A stretch of DNA of 64,000 nt from Mesostigma viride (taxonomy: Eukaryota; Streptophyta; Mesostigmatophyceae; Mesostigmatales; Mesostigmataceae), in NCBI GenBank assembly GCA_009746045.1, contig RPFO01000130.1, forward strand, positions 2,202,125 through 2,266,124, given 5' to 3'. A program made the translations under genes and the position numbers. Of the stretch, positions 23,201 through 33,660 are shown one piece after another; positions within the stretch are counted from its first letter, which is position 1; the number at the start of each line of letters is the position of its first letter. Under the pieces are notes generated by a model, which ran no database searches, was not told the DNA's origin, and was given only the letters and a program-made list of their open reading frames with translations.

Positions 23201-23826
23201 CGTCTTTGATGGTCCATAGCAGAATGCCTGATGAGGTGCTTGAGGATGAGAAGCCTCGAGTCATAGCCCGGTTGGTGGAGAGTACCCCTGATCTGATTTT
23301 GTCTGGGATTGACTTTGCCCAGCCTATCACCTTGGAGATCTTTGTTGACAGTTCCATGGATGCTCGCCAGGTTACCAAGGTCAGGGGGAGATCTGCTGCT
23401 CTGTTTGCTTTTTATCAGAGCAGGGCAAGTTTGTTCAGCTGGTACAGCAGACTGCAGAAGAGGGTCTGTATCAGTTCAGATGTGGCAGAATGCAGGGCCA
23501 TATGCGAGGGGATCCAGTCCAGCCTGTACATAAAGGAGTTAATGCTGGAGCTGGCTTCAGTTACCCCTTGGACCTTGCAGATGGAGACGTTGTTGCTAAC
23601 AGACAGCATGGGTATGGTCCAGTTTGTTCACAAGCAGCTGGCCAGGAGCCGGGACCTGGATTATTTGTTGCTGAAGGAGTTGGCCAGTTTGGTTGACTTG
23701 AAGCATATCCCTGGCGAGGAGAACCCTGCTGATGCATTGACAAAGCTGCCACACAAGGCCCCAGCCCAGTACAATGTACTGAGGAAGCTCATGAATGCTG
23801 ACTGTCAAGTCGGTCTATCTGTCTAA
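20269..23826 (+). CDS. pol: Copia-type pol: integrase, protease-like, reverse transcriptase, RNase H
   Basis: 1185 codons without a stop. An N-terminal H-x4-H (residues 130, 135) with a Cys cluster suggests a degraded integrase zinc domain. The integrase core has Asp189, Asp242 and Glu272 (HGQQGVVERAI), a shorter D-E spacing (29) than usual, followed by a basic tail. A retropepsin-like segment follows: IDTNAQVSVM (Asp522, with Asn where Gly is normal) and ILGQNFL (585-591). The RT is Copia-like: LLDFKRAFL (Asp787), LKGLEGLRSSPIIW and HGDD (881-884). RNase H has Asp1027, Glu1074, Asp1112 and NPADALTK (Asp1155). The integrase-before-RT order is that of Copia, but protease after integrase is not. 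Codon use and the absence of stops suggest a recently active element. Confidence 0.92.
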   Translation: MPPGVCNEAASDSSEGQPHALVKEPIGHDGASLVTTESMPAVAAVVTRQRARHGGAEPEVGPGDVDPGGSQKHSDRAGLAQDGQDEDRAGDSLTGTTLVPPVHKGSVHTLSANNDNKRFSLLYDIASRLHTMFGHAAQSLQVARRLGGSELYSICQQVAQACKCRLVARKPKQSHARTPILQPGHVQVDIQRIRGLKLLVAVDRYTKYKTLEILPDMEKPTLIAALKLTRSRYPGLELLQCDIQFECCENLPEFPELLITPRESHGQQGVVERAIQEIKTVLLVERIPRTSSAIVTSAWLRSVEDRLNLRTPMFFGDIAINPLMLHTRMLPADAEQAWKEKLEAKFLKLRQKDKGWSVLEPNVGQQVVVWKEPSFPGKRGSWHDGVVTRVEAAGHKCWVAIDGSQAVHRLSWSKIRPRGGNQGDLFQVPAGVQGGGDVELPDQGATAVSSPQGDPGPAPGVPSHTVVGQAGGQAAPPERPDTRPRGVRLSDIVQALQRAKKEPKVSKLVQLDEPEVAAMEIDTNAQVSVMGPQHTGELLVGEPSCPWVSDFSGRTHLRVLGEVTAPVMGVDVTFLVLEDYDGPVILGQNFLGNPGISIRATALRRDGWGMIPLENFRTTFPVRCRAKPVKGVKWDEGEVPPAASLVIPAVLHPSSIGITHRSLAAHSPLTYDQLVQEMSSPTLFEAWKLAFSKALEEWLQFECAAPTDRRPPASRKLALRFVLKRKVVDEVSVPHVRPVLNEYHGTGSLPGEELYTPGMLHDTWRILLCLYVGLLNRGAAMSSVLLDFKRAFLKSDPEVARRVWKQDEPYCVEVPAIWKLELHQQFLVILKGLEGLRSSPIIWRLTLQEALISECGLRVSSVDPCLLLAQWEGLPVYASLHGDDLHLLAPTTWLKKFIPVISGKFSLGKELWQEPNKPVVFCGMQATLFRRDGEWSIRLQAGGDYKQTIVKALPEKITQAAGPELRGMWAWFASICGPSLMVHSRMPDEVLEDEKPRVIARLVESTPDLILSGIDFAQPITLEIFVDSSMDARQVTKVRGRSAALFAFYQSRASLFSWYSRLQKRVCISSDVAECRAICEGIQSSLYIKELMLELASVTPWTLQMETLLLTDSMGMVQFVHKQLARSRDLDYLLLKELASLVDLKHIPGEENPADALTKLPHKAPAQYNVLRKLMNADCQVGLSV

Positions 23827-24555
23827 AAGCTGAGAGCTGGGTGCTTAAGTCTCTGGATATCAGGCTGGGAGCTTGATTGTACATAATCCTGAGCACACCT
23901 TGAGGGGTGAGACATGTCTCTGGTGTGGGAATGTCTGACATTGTCTCTGATGGAGAGATGTCTATCTGGGGTTTTCATCTCAGTCTGAGGTTTCCCCAGA
24001 TCTGTGGTTTGTGGGCGGGGTTCGATTCCCTGGTGCCGTCTTAAGGCGGAGTTTCACGGACTGGCTGACCCATCCACCATGCTGGTGAGGTGGCGACAGG
24101 TCCCCTGATTTTCCACGGTTGGAACGAGTATAGGAGCTTGTGTTTTGCATGTGCTTCGCGTAGATGTTGTGTCTGGTTCGATAAGGGGCAGCAGACCGGC
24201 GCCGACTCCCGTCTGGGGGTCAGCAATGTTTTCTGATGAGCTGTTGTGGGTGATCTGTGGGGTTTCGCCTAAGGTCCTGAAGGTTGTACATACTTCTCAA
24301 GTTCTTAGCTGAACACCTATGGGCTGCCACAGTTGGCCAACCTCTTGTACATGGGTAACACAACGAGCCTCCCGTGAAGGGATAGGGACTCATTGTAATT
24401 TGTTTGTGCTCCTGAGCCAGTATGGGTGCTATGTACATATAATAAGGAATCCAAGCTGACTGTCATGCCCAGCGGGTTGTGACTTGTAGTCTGGGGAGGA
24501 TATCCAGTACCCATTGTGTGTGTTTGTATGTAGACTTGTGTGAGCTGCTACAGCT
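23827..24555. other. 3' untranslated region of giant LTR element
   Basis: Non-coding sequence between the pol stop and the polypurine tract; no further ORF of note. Confidence 0.6.
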
Positions 24556-24574
24556 CAAGAAAAGAAAGGATTGG
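24556..24574 (+). promoter_or_regulatory. Polypurine tract
   Basis: AAGAAAAGAAAGGATTGG directly precedes the right LTR start (AGTTAACGCC), the expected plus-strand priming site. Confidence 0.8.
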
Positions 24575-25273
24575 AGTTAACGCCAAGCGCATTGGCGTGA
24601 TCCTGATTCGGCATATCTCTGCGATTCCAGCGGCACCGGAACGAGTTCATTCCGACAAGTATCAAGAAAGTTATGGCGTTCCGACTTCCCGGTCGCGCGC
24701 GAGCGCGAGCCGGCTGTTCTTCTAAGTCGGACGTGAATATTTGCCGACGACATATGGGGTCGACAGTAATTCCTGGGCTGACAGGAATTAGGTGCTGTAC
24801 CTACGACGGTATTGGATTAATACGTCGTACGCAGGAAATAGGAACCTTAACCTGTGGTCTGTTGGTACCGCAGGCTTAGTCCTGGACTTCTAGGTGCAGA
24901 TGCAATAATCACTGTGGTGACTGTACTCTGTGGTCACTGTGCCTGTATGGCAGACCTACTGTATAGGAACTGGGCGCTGTACAGGTAGTGAATACTGTAC
25001 CGGGGGTGTTATTACTGAGCAGGCCTCCTAGGCTGCTCAGGACTAGCAAGCACAGTGCACAAGTATATAAACAATAGGCCAGTGCCAAATGGGTATCTCT
25101 TGCGAGCCCGCCTCACGTGTTGTGCCTTGACTTGGCAAGCGCGTGTACAAGCCTCAAGTGTGTGAGCGCTGTAAACATTATCCGATTTAACAAAGCTCCG
25201 TTTCCAACCATATTCACACATTGCTGCATTGCAACCATATCCTTCACATTGCGTGTGCAAAGAAAGTTTAACT
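24575..25273 (+). repeat. 3' LTR of giant element
   Basis: A 699-bp copy of the LTR. It differs from the left copy by T/C in TTTGYCGACG and an extra G in a G-run. It is followed by the duplicated target GTGTG. Confidence 0.93.
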
Positions 25274-25278
25274 GTGTG

Positions 25279-28080
25279 GGTGGGGGCCCTGCCATGCCGA
25301 TCGAGGCCGGGCCAGGGCCTCCGTTTTGGGGCTGATTTCTAGACCAACCGCCCGAGCCTCGAGCGCCAGTCCAGCCAAAGTTGGGCAGACTCCGGCTTTT
25401 CGATGAGCGTGACGTCGATCGTCGGCATAAATGAGGTCAGCTAGTGAATTCTGCTTGTTAGTCGGCCCCCCTTCCCCAAGCTCGTTCGTGATCGCTAGGC
25501 CAGGGGCACGGCCTGCAATGCTAGCAAAGCAAGCACGTGCCTGGCGCATAACATAATCCACTACAATAATAATACGGCGACAGGACGCAACCCTGCCAGA
25601 CGCCGGTCTGCAGTCCAGGCATGGCGGGGTAATGCCGTGTTGAGTGCGCATGCACCGAAGTGGTCGACCCCTCATACAGCGTGCGGATGACGGTAATCAG
25701 GGGAGTGGGGACGCGAGCGCGAGCAAGTACAGCCCATAGAGCGTCCCAGAGGACAGAATCAAAAGCCTTGATGAAGTCGAGAAGATCAGGATGGCGGGAA
25801 ACTCACCAGGTTGCAGGAGAGCGATTTCCTCGAAGAGGCGACGCGCGACGAAGATGGCCATGACGGTGTTGCGCCCAGGACGGAAGCCCATTTGACTTAA
25901 TTCCCCAAGGTGACAGTCGAGAGCAGAACGAAGGCGGTTGAGGATCATGCGCATGAACAACTTGAGTGCGGCGCTCTGGATGCAGACTCCTCTGTAGTTG
26001 GCGGGGTCGTCAGGCCGGGGAACCTTTGTTTTTGTACAGCATAATACGGTAGCTGTGCTGCCACTCAGGAATCGGGGGCGCGTCGGCAAGCAGGATTCGG
26101 TTGCAGACGTCAAGCAGGAACCCCGTGAGCGCCGTCAGCTTAATCACCGGGGCTGGGAGCTGGTCAGGTCCAACGGCGGCGTAGAAGCGTAGTTGCTTGG
26201 CAGCGGTGCTCAGCTCGAGCTCGGTGGACGGCGGTAGCTCGTTGGGGTCGGCCAGGGGTTCCGTCAGGGCTGGGTACGTGTATGTAGTCCTGCTCAGCGG
26301 CGGGCGGCGTGGGCGGCGCAGGGACGTCCGCAGGCGCTACTGCCAGGCGTGCGGCCGCCATGCAGAGGGCCAAGCGGCGGAGGCGGCGGGGGGGCGCCGA
26401 GCAGCCGGGACTGGGAGGAATACCACTGGTCGAGCTGCTGCTGCGGTGAGCCAGAGAACGTCCGCGGCGCCGGCTGCGCGCCGCCGGCGGGCCGTTGGGC
26501 GTGACGCAGGCGGGTCCAGGCGTACTTGCCGTGCTGGTCCTTGAGGTGGGCGAAGTACTCGCGGACATGAAGGTCCTCCTGCTCCTTGGTCCCCTGCCGG
26601 ATGGCCGAGTGGTAATCGGCTTTGAGGCGGGCGTTGCGGGCGGGGTCGCGGTTGTCGCGCAGGGCTTGCCGGGCCTGGATGACGGCGGGGAGCCGGTGCA
26701 GGCTGGTGAAGCGGGGCGGGCGGCGGGGGGGCAGCAGGGCCCCGGCCGCGGGCAGCTTGTCAGCGAGGTGCCGAAGGACCGATGCCGGGCCGGCAGCGAA
26801 CAGCTGGGCGTGGCTGGCCGGGATGTCCAGCGCGTCGACGAACGCCGCTGCCGCGCGCTTGTGGGCGCGTTTTTCAGGGAAGTCCTCCAGAGTGTCGTCA
26901 GATTTCTCAAGCAACTGAAGTGTGCGCAAATCAGGTGGTGCCACGTGCTAATTACGAAAGGGCGAGGGGAATCGCAGGCGGATGCGGGCGGTGACGATGC
27001 GATGATCGGAGCGCACCAGGGGGATCACATGGGAGCGAGCAGCTAGTACAGATCCTTGATGACGCTTGCGCATTACAACATAGTCGATGCAGCGTTCAGT
27101 GCCAGTTGGCGAGGTGTGTGTGACCAAAGCATCTGGACTTTGTGGAAAGCGGGTGTTGGCAGTGACCAAATCGCATGTCGTAAGCAAATCAGCAAAAAGT
27201 TCAGTGTTGGCATTGGAGACCGTACCGTTGGGGGCGTGCTGACATCCGCCAGTACCCGGTGGTAGCGTGGCGTTGGCGTCCAGCAGCAGAGCGAGGTAGT
27301 TGCGACCAGGGATGCCGTTCGCCAGGTTCTCCAGCGCAGCAAAGAAGTCCTTGCGATCTTGTTCTGGGTGGCCTGAGTGGGGTGCGTAACCGACGCCCAC
27401 CGTCAGGGCGTAGGTCGAGTGGCCCTCCATCGAATGAAAAGTGGCCACAAGGAGCCGAGCGTTGACCAGCTGGGGTTCGCCCATGTGGCGTACGGCGAGC
27501 AGAGAGCAGAGGAGACCGACGCCCCCGAACGGAACGTTCCCGGTGCCGTCGCCGCCTCCGTAGTAGAACCGCCAGCCGTCGATGTCGTCAGCAGCAAGGG
27601 CAGTTGATCCGCAGGCCGATGCAGTGCGCCTGACAGTGTTCTTGGATTCCCAGGATGGCGATATTATTGTCGATGCAGAAACCAAAAAGCTAGATTGGAG
27701 ACTCGATGGCATTGACAGTCGTCTCTGCGCAGGCAGTGACAGCGGTCAGCGTCGGGCTGGAGCGTGCAGGCGTTGAAGGTGGCGATGACCAAGGGCGCGC
27801 GTTGACCGAAAAGGGGGGTGCAGGCGGGGGTGGGGGCGGAGATGGAGCAGGGTGGTGATGGGGGTGGGGGTGGAGGTGGTGGGGTAGGGGGGGCGGGTTG
27901 AGGACTTATGCTTTCAATCACCGTTTCGATTCTTCCTGCCAACGCGTCGAGGCGACGCCGACGGTTGGCTCGGGTGGCCAGGTAGAATGAGTCTGCGTCT
28001 GCCCGCATAATAAATGCGTGCAGTCTGAGGAGGTTTCGGAGGCGGCCGCGCGAGGCGGGGCGAACCTGGCTCATTCCGTG
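25279..28080 (-). pseudogene. APE-type LINE A, 5' and RT part (right piece)
   Basis: Read on the minus strand. A start at 28074 is followed by a Pro-rich linker and the apurinic-endonuclease fold: ATFNACTL, then after a frameshift near 27690 a domain with TERCIDYVVMRKR and VRSDHRIVTARIRL. A linker (26944-26294) and RT fragments follow: PANYRGVCIQS, LSQMGFRPGRNTVMA, then LADLIYADD (about 25420). Four or more frameshifts and stops break it. The 3' part resumes at 8725 beyond the LTR insertion. Such LINEs nick target DNA with the APE domain and copy their RNA there. Confidence 0.88.
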
Positions 28081-28136
28081 TATTGCATTCCGTCACCGCA
28101 TTTTCCGCATCATGTGGTACCCACTATTGCGTGTCA

Positions 28137-28240
28137 TGGAATGGATGGTGTAAGCTATCTAGGTCCTATAGTTACAGGGGTGTGGGCACCGCGGCCCGAA
28201 TCGCTATGAATGCCATACGCGGTCACACGCGGACCATATT
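28137..28240 (-). repeat. SINE-like repeat, copy 1 (partial)
   Basis: Contains GGAATGGATGGTGTAAGC and GGGCACCGCGGCCCGAATCG, the core shared by the copies at 28.4/34.1, 35.9, 45.9, 48.1 and 62.2 kb. Confidence 0.7.
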
Positions 28241-28384
28241 ACGGACAAGCCAGGCAAGGACGGGGGTCTTTGCCTAATTTTCTTGAGCCCCGGGCCGCCA
28301 TAGCAGCGGGGCTGCTCATACTGCTTCAGTGAGCACATTCAAAGAAACAATTACGGGTCACAACCCGCCGACCATGCTTATCAA

Positions 28385-28496
28385 TTTATTAATAAATTAA
28401 TAGCCCACGTGACTGCGTCACGTGATCATAAGTCCTCAGTGGGAGGGGAACATGGGATGGAATGGATGGTGTAAGCTATCTAGGTCCTAGTTATAC
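28385..28496 (-). repeat. SINE-like repeat, copy 2 left part (split by Penelope element)
   Basis: Contains the TTAATTAA-type tail, CACGTGACTGCGTCACGTGA, and the core up to GTTATACA, where the Penelope element begins. The rest resumes at 34113. Confidence 0.75.
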
Positions 28497-28504
28497 ATTA
28501 GCAG

Positions 28505-29219
28505 CGTTTATTGGTCAAAGACTATGACCGAGCCATTATGCTCCGTCAAGTCCGATGTTTTTTGCAACGTCACCCACATCTGTTCGGTGCTGCCCCTTGG
28601 CACAAGCTCTACAAACAGGTCGTGGACCGGCTGGATCGCATAGTATCTCCGCACATCTGAACCCTGTGATGCCAGATCTACTTTGCGGCCGTTCCGAGCT
28701 TGGCACTGGATTCGTTGTCCACATCGTCGCGTCGCTGCCGCAACACGATGTTTTCTGGCATCCGCGGGCTTTTGGTTCCCGCCGCACATTTGAAAGTGCT
28801 GTCCTCCGGCTTTTTGCCTTTGCACCGTGTGCAGTTCTTGGACGTTTGGAATCATGGCATGGCTAACGTGATGACTGACTAGCTAGACCTTTTCAGTGGT
28901 TTTCCATTTGCGGGTATTTCCTCGTAAATGGTGGGAGAGCGATCGCAGCAATGGTGCTCACCACTAGACACTCCCGGCCAGTTAGGCTAGAAACACACGC
29001 CCTGATCAAGCATGCTGTTTCCGGCCCCACCGTCTAGGTCATCTAGTCGCTCCACACGTAAGCCAGCCATAATTTCAATGCACAAGGATACACATTTCCA
29101 TCACCATTCATCTTCATCATCCTGAACGACTCGAAAACGCGGAAAAGATAACGGCAGGCTCGAGCTACCATGGTCCGGATTCTCCCGATTTCTGGCCTGC
29201 GCTGGTTGTCTCTTTGATA
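28505..29219 (+). mobile_element. 5'-truncated tandem copy of the Penelope-like element (pseudo-LTR)
   Basis: Almost identical to the 3' end of the full element (33054-33322 joined to 33666-34112), starting inside the last codons of its ORF. It lies immediately upstream in the same orientation, the partial-tandem arrangement typical of Penelope-like elements. It lacks the MITE present in the downstream copy, so it serves as an empty site. Confidence 0.88.
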
Positions 29220-30155
29220 TTAGATTGGTTGAATATAGTTCGTTTTCGGCTAGGAGGCGTGGCCTTTGCATGACGGGCAAGAGGATTTCAGCCGTGGGCA
29301 ACCAAGCACACATGTCGTCGGGCTAGTCCGACGAGTGCGCACGTGAACCGGCACTCCCGGTCACACACGACACCATAGAGATAGTCAGCTGCACCGCCTC
29401 ATGTCGGCGAAACCCATAGTTCCATCGGAATCGTTTCAGCGGCCGGCATTTCCTCTCCGCGTTTCCTCAACCTCGTTTTCAGGATCATACTCATCGTTCC
29501 TGCATTTTCCTCTTCCACGCAGGTTGTGGCTTTTTTGAAAGCCACGAATGTACCCGGGGATGGGACGCTTCGGCTGCCTCAATGCCTACACATTCAATAC
29601 GATGTCCCCCTCTCACCTTCCTCCATCATTCCGCTCACATTGCACTACGTGTCTGTGTTTTGTTCTTTTTCTTGTTCTCGTTTGTTTTGCTGTTCTTGTC
29701 CTTTTTCTTTTACTCTTACTGAGGGAGCTAGGCTGGGCTGCGCGCTGTGTGTGCTACTCTCGTGTTTTTCTGTGGGCACTTGAGAGACTAACCAAGGATC
29801 GGGCCCCCCACACGGCAATATCAGCCTTTGCTTTTGTTTACCCTCCCATATCTCTTTACAAACGCCAAAAAAACACAAAGGCAGGAGCACGGTGACTCAT
29901 CTGGAACATGAAGAAGGGAAATCTTTTCGTTACAGGAAAGAGGTGTCAAGTATGACAATTGGAAGGCCCCCCCACTGGGAATCCACATGTTCCGAGTCCA
30001 TTCAGCTGTGTTGTTAGCCACATCCTGCCCCGGGGAGATGCATCATGGACCACCGCTATCGCGTAACGGGTGTTACGCAGTGAATATTGACTTACCTCAA
30101 TATGCTCCGCTCTGGTTCTGTTTGATGTCTTAGCTCTCAGTGCATCTGAATCATC

Positions 30156-33100
30156 ATGAAACACCTTATGACTTTCTGGCATGCTCTTACCCTCCACAGA
30201 ATACGGCAATCCAGTGGCATTGATTACCGGAAGTACACTGCTATTTCTCGGCAGTTCCCCTATCGTATCTCCTCACAGGCATGGCGGAAGCGTTGTCGCA
30301 TCAACACGCGCCATAACCATCACTGCAAGGATGACCATACTCTACGTCGCCTCCGGCGCTTACAGCGCACGCATTTGTCGCTTACCAACTCCACTCGCCC
30401 ACACCCCGTAAGCACCCGTCGCGTCATTTATGCCATTTACAACCGCAGGTACCCTCAGCGTATCTACGTTGGCCAGACGCAACGGGATGCCTGGACGCGT
30501 TTTCAGGAACATGTCCGAGCGGCACGCCGCCTTCATATTGGCCGCCCTGCCGCCAACGACGACACCCCCCTACATGGCGCCATGGCCCAATACGGGTGGT
30601 GGGATTGGCGAGTCGTCCCCTTGGAACATGTCCCCGGCACCTTTACCGGCGCCGCTTTTCGCAAAGCCGCAGGGCATCGGGAAACGTTTTGGAAACGAAT
30701 GTTACATGCATTTCTGCCCCACGGTTTTTGCATTGAAGGCAAGAGTTTCAAAGCTCGGTCTCGCCGCCGCCCGCCTCCCCTCCGTCCCCGCCCTCTTATG
30801 TTCATCCGTGCCTGGCGTCTGAAGCACAATCTCCACCCATATCGCCCCTATCCCCCCAGCGTCACCCCGGCCCCTCCACCTTCCACACATGTGTCCACCG
30901 ATCCTTCCCTTTACTCCACCAGTCTCCGCTGCTTACGTCACATGTCTCGGCTTATGCAACGCGGCAACTTTCATGCATCCTATCTCGAAGCCTGCAGCTT
31001 GAAGAAGCTTACCAGCTTACACATTGCCGTCGGGTCGTGCTCCCCAGCTGATCTGCAAGTCCCCCGCTCCCATGCCACTAGTCTGCGAGGCCTTCTCTCA
31101 CGTATCATTCGGCACCGTGTCAATGGGAATGCAGATGCACTGCGTCCGCGCCGTTTGCTGATCTCACCTTTCATTCATGCTGCGATGGATGAGCTGTGTT
31201 TGCCACACATTCTGCATTTGCCGCAAGTGCAGGCTGCGATGCCGCTCGTGGTGCGCAACACTTTCGGCACTCCCATTGCCGCCTGGCATTACTCTCCCAC
31301 CTTGGGACAAATGGTTTTCAGCAACGGGAAGGTCAGCCGCGATACAACGCCCACCGAGCTGGCCACCATCTTGGCAGGGCCCTGCCCCTGCCAACAACAA
31401 CGGTATTTCAAGTACCTTGATCCCACCTCACAGCACGTCATGACCGCTGACCTCAGCATCCTGCCGAGCCACACGCTTGTAGACCTTTTTGCCAAAGGCA
31501 CCAAGTTTCGGCCGTGGGTCCAGCGCACGTGTGCCAAAGAGGTGAATGCACTGCTCTCCACATCACTGCGCAAATTCTGCAATGCCATGAGCACGGACCT
31601 ACAGCTTGCTCCCCTTGCCATGGAACCGTGGTTTCGCGCCGTCATTCACGAATGCAATGCACGTCTCACCAGGCTTGATTACCGTCTCCAGCAGGTCCAC
31701 CGCACCACCTGGCTCAACACCACAGATAAAGCACTTCTTGACCACTTCAAGCAGGACTTTATCATCACGTGTGTTGACAAGAGTGCCAACAACTTTGCTT
31801 TCATATGCAAGAAGCACTACCTTGCTACTTTGCAACACGAGTTGGCGTCCAGCCCTACCTATGTTCAGCGTGCACAGTCCACCGCCAGTATCACTGCTGC
31901 TCATCGGGCTTTTCTGCACAGCCAAAACATTTTTGCTCGGGCATTCCTTAAGCGGCAGCGACGCGCCACCACCACTACGTTCCCATATCTGTATCTCACT
32001 CTTAAGCTGCACAAAACTCCTGTTGCTTTGCGCACCATTGCTGCGTCGCATTCAGCCCCACTGATGCCTCTCTCGAAACTCATCTGCCATGCTTTGAATG
32101 CTCTTCTCCCCGAAGCCAATGCATTATGGGTGGAGGTGCTGTCGAATGCCGGGTATGAATGCGCTGGTAGTTGGATCGTCATAGACTCAGCCCAAGTACG
32201 CCTACGCCTTGCCGCCCTTAGCCGTTCTAAGACAGCAGCAGAGAAACGTATACCTATGCCCATAGCCACCTATGATTTCACCACTCTATATACCACACTA
32301 GATTTGCACGATTTGAAAGCTCGTTTAGATAGCCTCCTTACTCGTCTGTATGCACGTAGGCCTCACGGGCGCAACCACCTGCACGTGCGTGTTTCTCAGA
32401 CCAAGCCCACGGCAACGTGGCTCTCAGGGATCGCGGCAGGTGCTATCGTGCGGGATGGTTATAATTATATTATCACGAAGGCTGACCTTGTCCATTGGAT
32501 CTCTTATCTTGTTGATAACACCTTCATCTGTTTTGCGGGCAATGTATACCAACAAGCTATCGGCATCCCTATGGGCACTAACTGTGCCGGGCTCCTTGCA
32601 AACCTCTATCTATACACTTATGAGCTTGCATTCATGGAGAATCTCATTGCCTCAAACGATGATGTTCTCATCAGGCGTTTTATCCATACATGTCGATACA
32701 TTGATGATGTCATCGCTTTCGACAACCCTGATTTCGCAACCCATTTGTATATCACCGCTGGTCTGCCTGGCATCTACCCGCAAGCGTCCCTCACATTAAA
32801 GCTCACGTCGGAGGATACTCATTGCAATTACCTCGATCTTAACATTACCCATAACAAGAAGGGCTGGCGTACGGCTGTCTATGATAAGCGCAAGGATCCT
32901 AAATACCAGCAAATTCCTTTTATTCGTTACCCCGATATTCACAGTCTCCTTTCCCACACAGCAAAATATGGTGTTGTTCTTTCTCAGTTACATCGTTTTT
33001 CCCGTCTTTGTTCTTATCGTGTTGATTTCATCACGACTCTTGTTGAACTCTTGCAGCGTTTATTGGTCAAAGACTATGACCGAGCCATTATGCTCCGTCA

Positions 33101-33212
33101 AGTCCGATGTTTTTTGCAACGTCACCCACATCTGTTCGGTGCTGCCCCTTGGCACAAGCTCTACAAACAGGTCGTGGACCGGCTGGATCGCATAGTATCT
33201 CCGCACATCTGA
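30156..33212 (+). CDS. Penelope-like reverse transcriptase with N-terminal GIY-YIG endonuclease
   Basis: 1018 codons, intact. The GIY-YIG domain spans residues about 88-185: IYAIY (91-95), YVGQT (104-108), Arg110/Arg115, and a downstream HRETFWKRML...PHGF block carrying the catalytic Glu. A long basic middle region follows. The RT has PYLYLTLKLHK, then TYDFTTLYTTLD (about 705), GIPMGTNCAGLLANLYLY, and RYIDDV with catalytic Asp850-Asp851, then a thumb-like C-terminus. In classical Penelope elements the nuclease is C-terminal. The permuted order matches the Naiad/Chlamys clade reported from the green lineage, protists and invertebrates. The nuclease is thought to nick DNA to prime reverse transcription. 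The ORF is uninterrupted, so it may be active. Confidence 0.92.
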   Translation: MKHLMTFWHALTLHRIRQSSGIDYRKYTAISRQFPYRISSQAWRKRCRINTRHNHHCKDDHTLRRLRRLQRTHLSLTNSTRPHPVSTRRVIYAIYNRRYPQRIYVGQTQRDAWTRFQEHVRAARRLHIGRPAANDDTPLHGAMAQYGWWDWRVVPLEHVPGTFTGAAFRKAAGHRETFWKRMLHAFLPHGFCIEGKSFKARSRRRPPPLRPRPLMFIRAWRLKHNLHPYRPYPPSVTPAPPPSTHVSTDPSLYSTSLRCLRHMSRLMQRGNFHASYLEACSLKKLTSLHIAVGSCSPADLQVPRSHATSLRGLLSRIIRHRVNGNADALRPRRLLISPFIHAAMDELCLPHILHLPQVQAAMPLVVRNTFGTPIAAWHYSPTLGQMVFSNGKVSRDTTPTELATILAGPCPCQQQRYFKYLDPTSQHVMTADLSILPSHTLVDLFAKGTKFRPWVQRTCAKEVNALLSTSLRKFCNAMSTDLQLAPLAMEPWFRAVIHECNARLTRLDYRLQQVHRTTWLNTTDKALLDHFKQDFIITCVDKSANNFAFICKKHYLATLQHELASSPTYVQRAQSTASITAAHRAFLHSQNIFARAFLKRQRRATTTTFPYLYLTLKLHKTPVALRTIAASHSAPLMPLSKLICHALNALLPEANALWVEVLSNAGYECAGSWIVIDSAQVRLRLAALSRSKTAAEKRIPMPIATYDFTTLYTTLDLHDLKARLDSLLTRLYARRPHGRNHLHVRVSQTKPTATWLSGIAAGAIVRDGYNYIITKADLVHWISYLVDNTFICFAGNVYQQAIGIPMGTNCAGLLANLYLYTYELAFMENLIASNDDVLIRRFIHTCRYIDDVIAFDNPDFATHLYITAGLPGIYPQASLTLKLTSEDTHCNYLDLNITHNKKGWRTAVYDKRKDPKYQQIPFIRYPDIHSLLSHTAKYGVVLSQLHRFSRLCSYRVDFITTLVELLQRLLVKDYDRAIMLRQVRCFLQRHPHLFGAAPWHKLYKQVVDRLDRIVSPHI

Positions 33213-33322
33213 ACCCTGTGATGCCAGATCTACTTTGCGGCCGTTCCGAGCTTGGCACTGGATTCGTTGTCCACATCGTCGCGTCGCTGCCGCAACACGA
33301 TGTTTTCTGGCATCCGCGGGCT

Positions 33323-33660
33323 AGTTACGTTAAATAGTGCCGGAACCTTTTGCCGCCTGAGGCAAATCGGTCCGTAACACTATTTTGCCCGGAATAACCA
33401 CTTCCGAGCACCCAAGTTAATTCGGCCGAATTAACTTGGGTGCTCGGAAGTGGTTATTCCGGGCAAAATAGTGTTACGGACCGATTTGCCTCAGGCGGCA
33501 AAAGGTTCCGGCACTATTTAACGTAACTAAAACCTCCGAGCACCCAAGTTAATTCGGCCGAATTAACTTGGGTGCTCGGAAGTGGTTATTCCGGGCAAAA
33601 TAGTGTTACGGACCGATTTGCCTCAGGCGGCAAAAGGTTCCGTCACTATTTAACCTAACT
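33323..33660. mobile_element. Palindromic MITE with tandem arm duplication
   Basis: Starts AGTTACGTTAAATAGTG and ends with the near-inverse CACTATTTAACCTAACT. Flanked by GGGCT on both sides (33318-33322, 33661-33665). The paralogous sequence at 28760 reads straight through with one GGGCT. Internally it is an about 210-bp palindrome followed by a second centre and right arm, as if one arm had been duplicated. No ORF. Confidence 0.9.

Noticed and set aside
24041..24226. Possible tRNA-like GGTTCGATTCCC segment near 24017
   Set aside because: GGTTCGATTCC resembles a B box, but no cloverleaf could be folded around it by eye and it lies in the 3' UTR of the LTR element.
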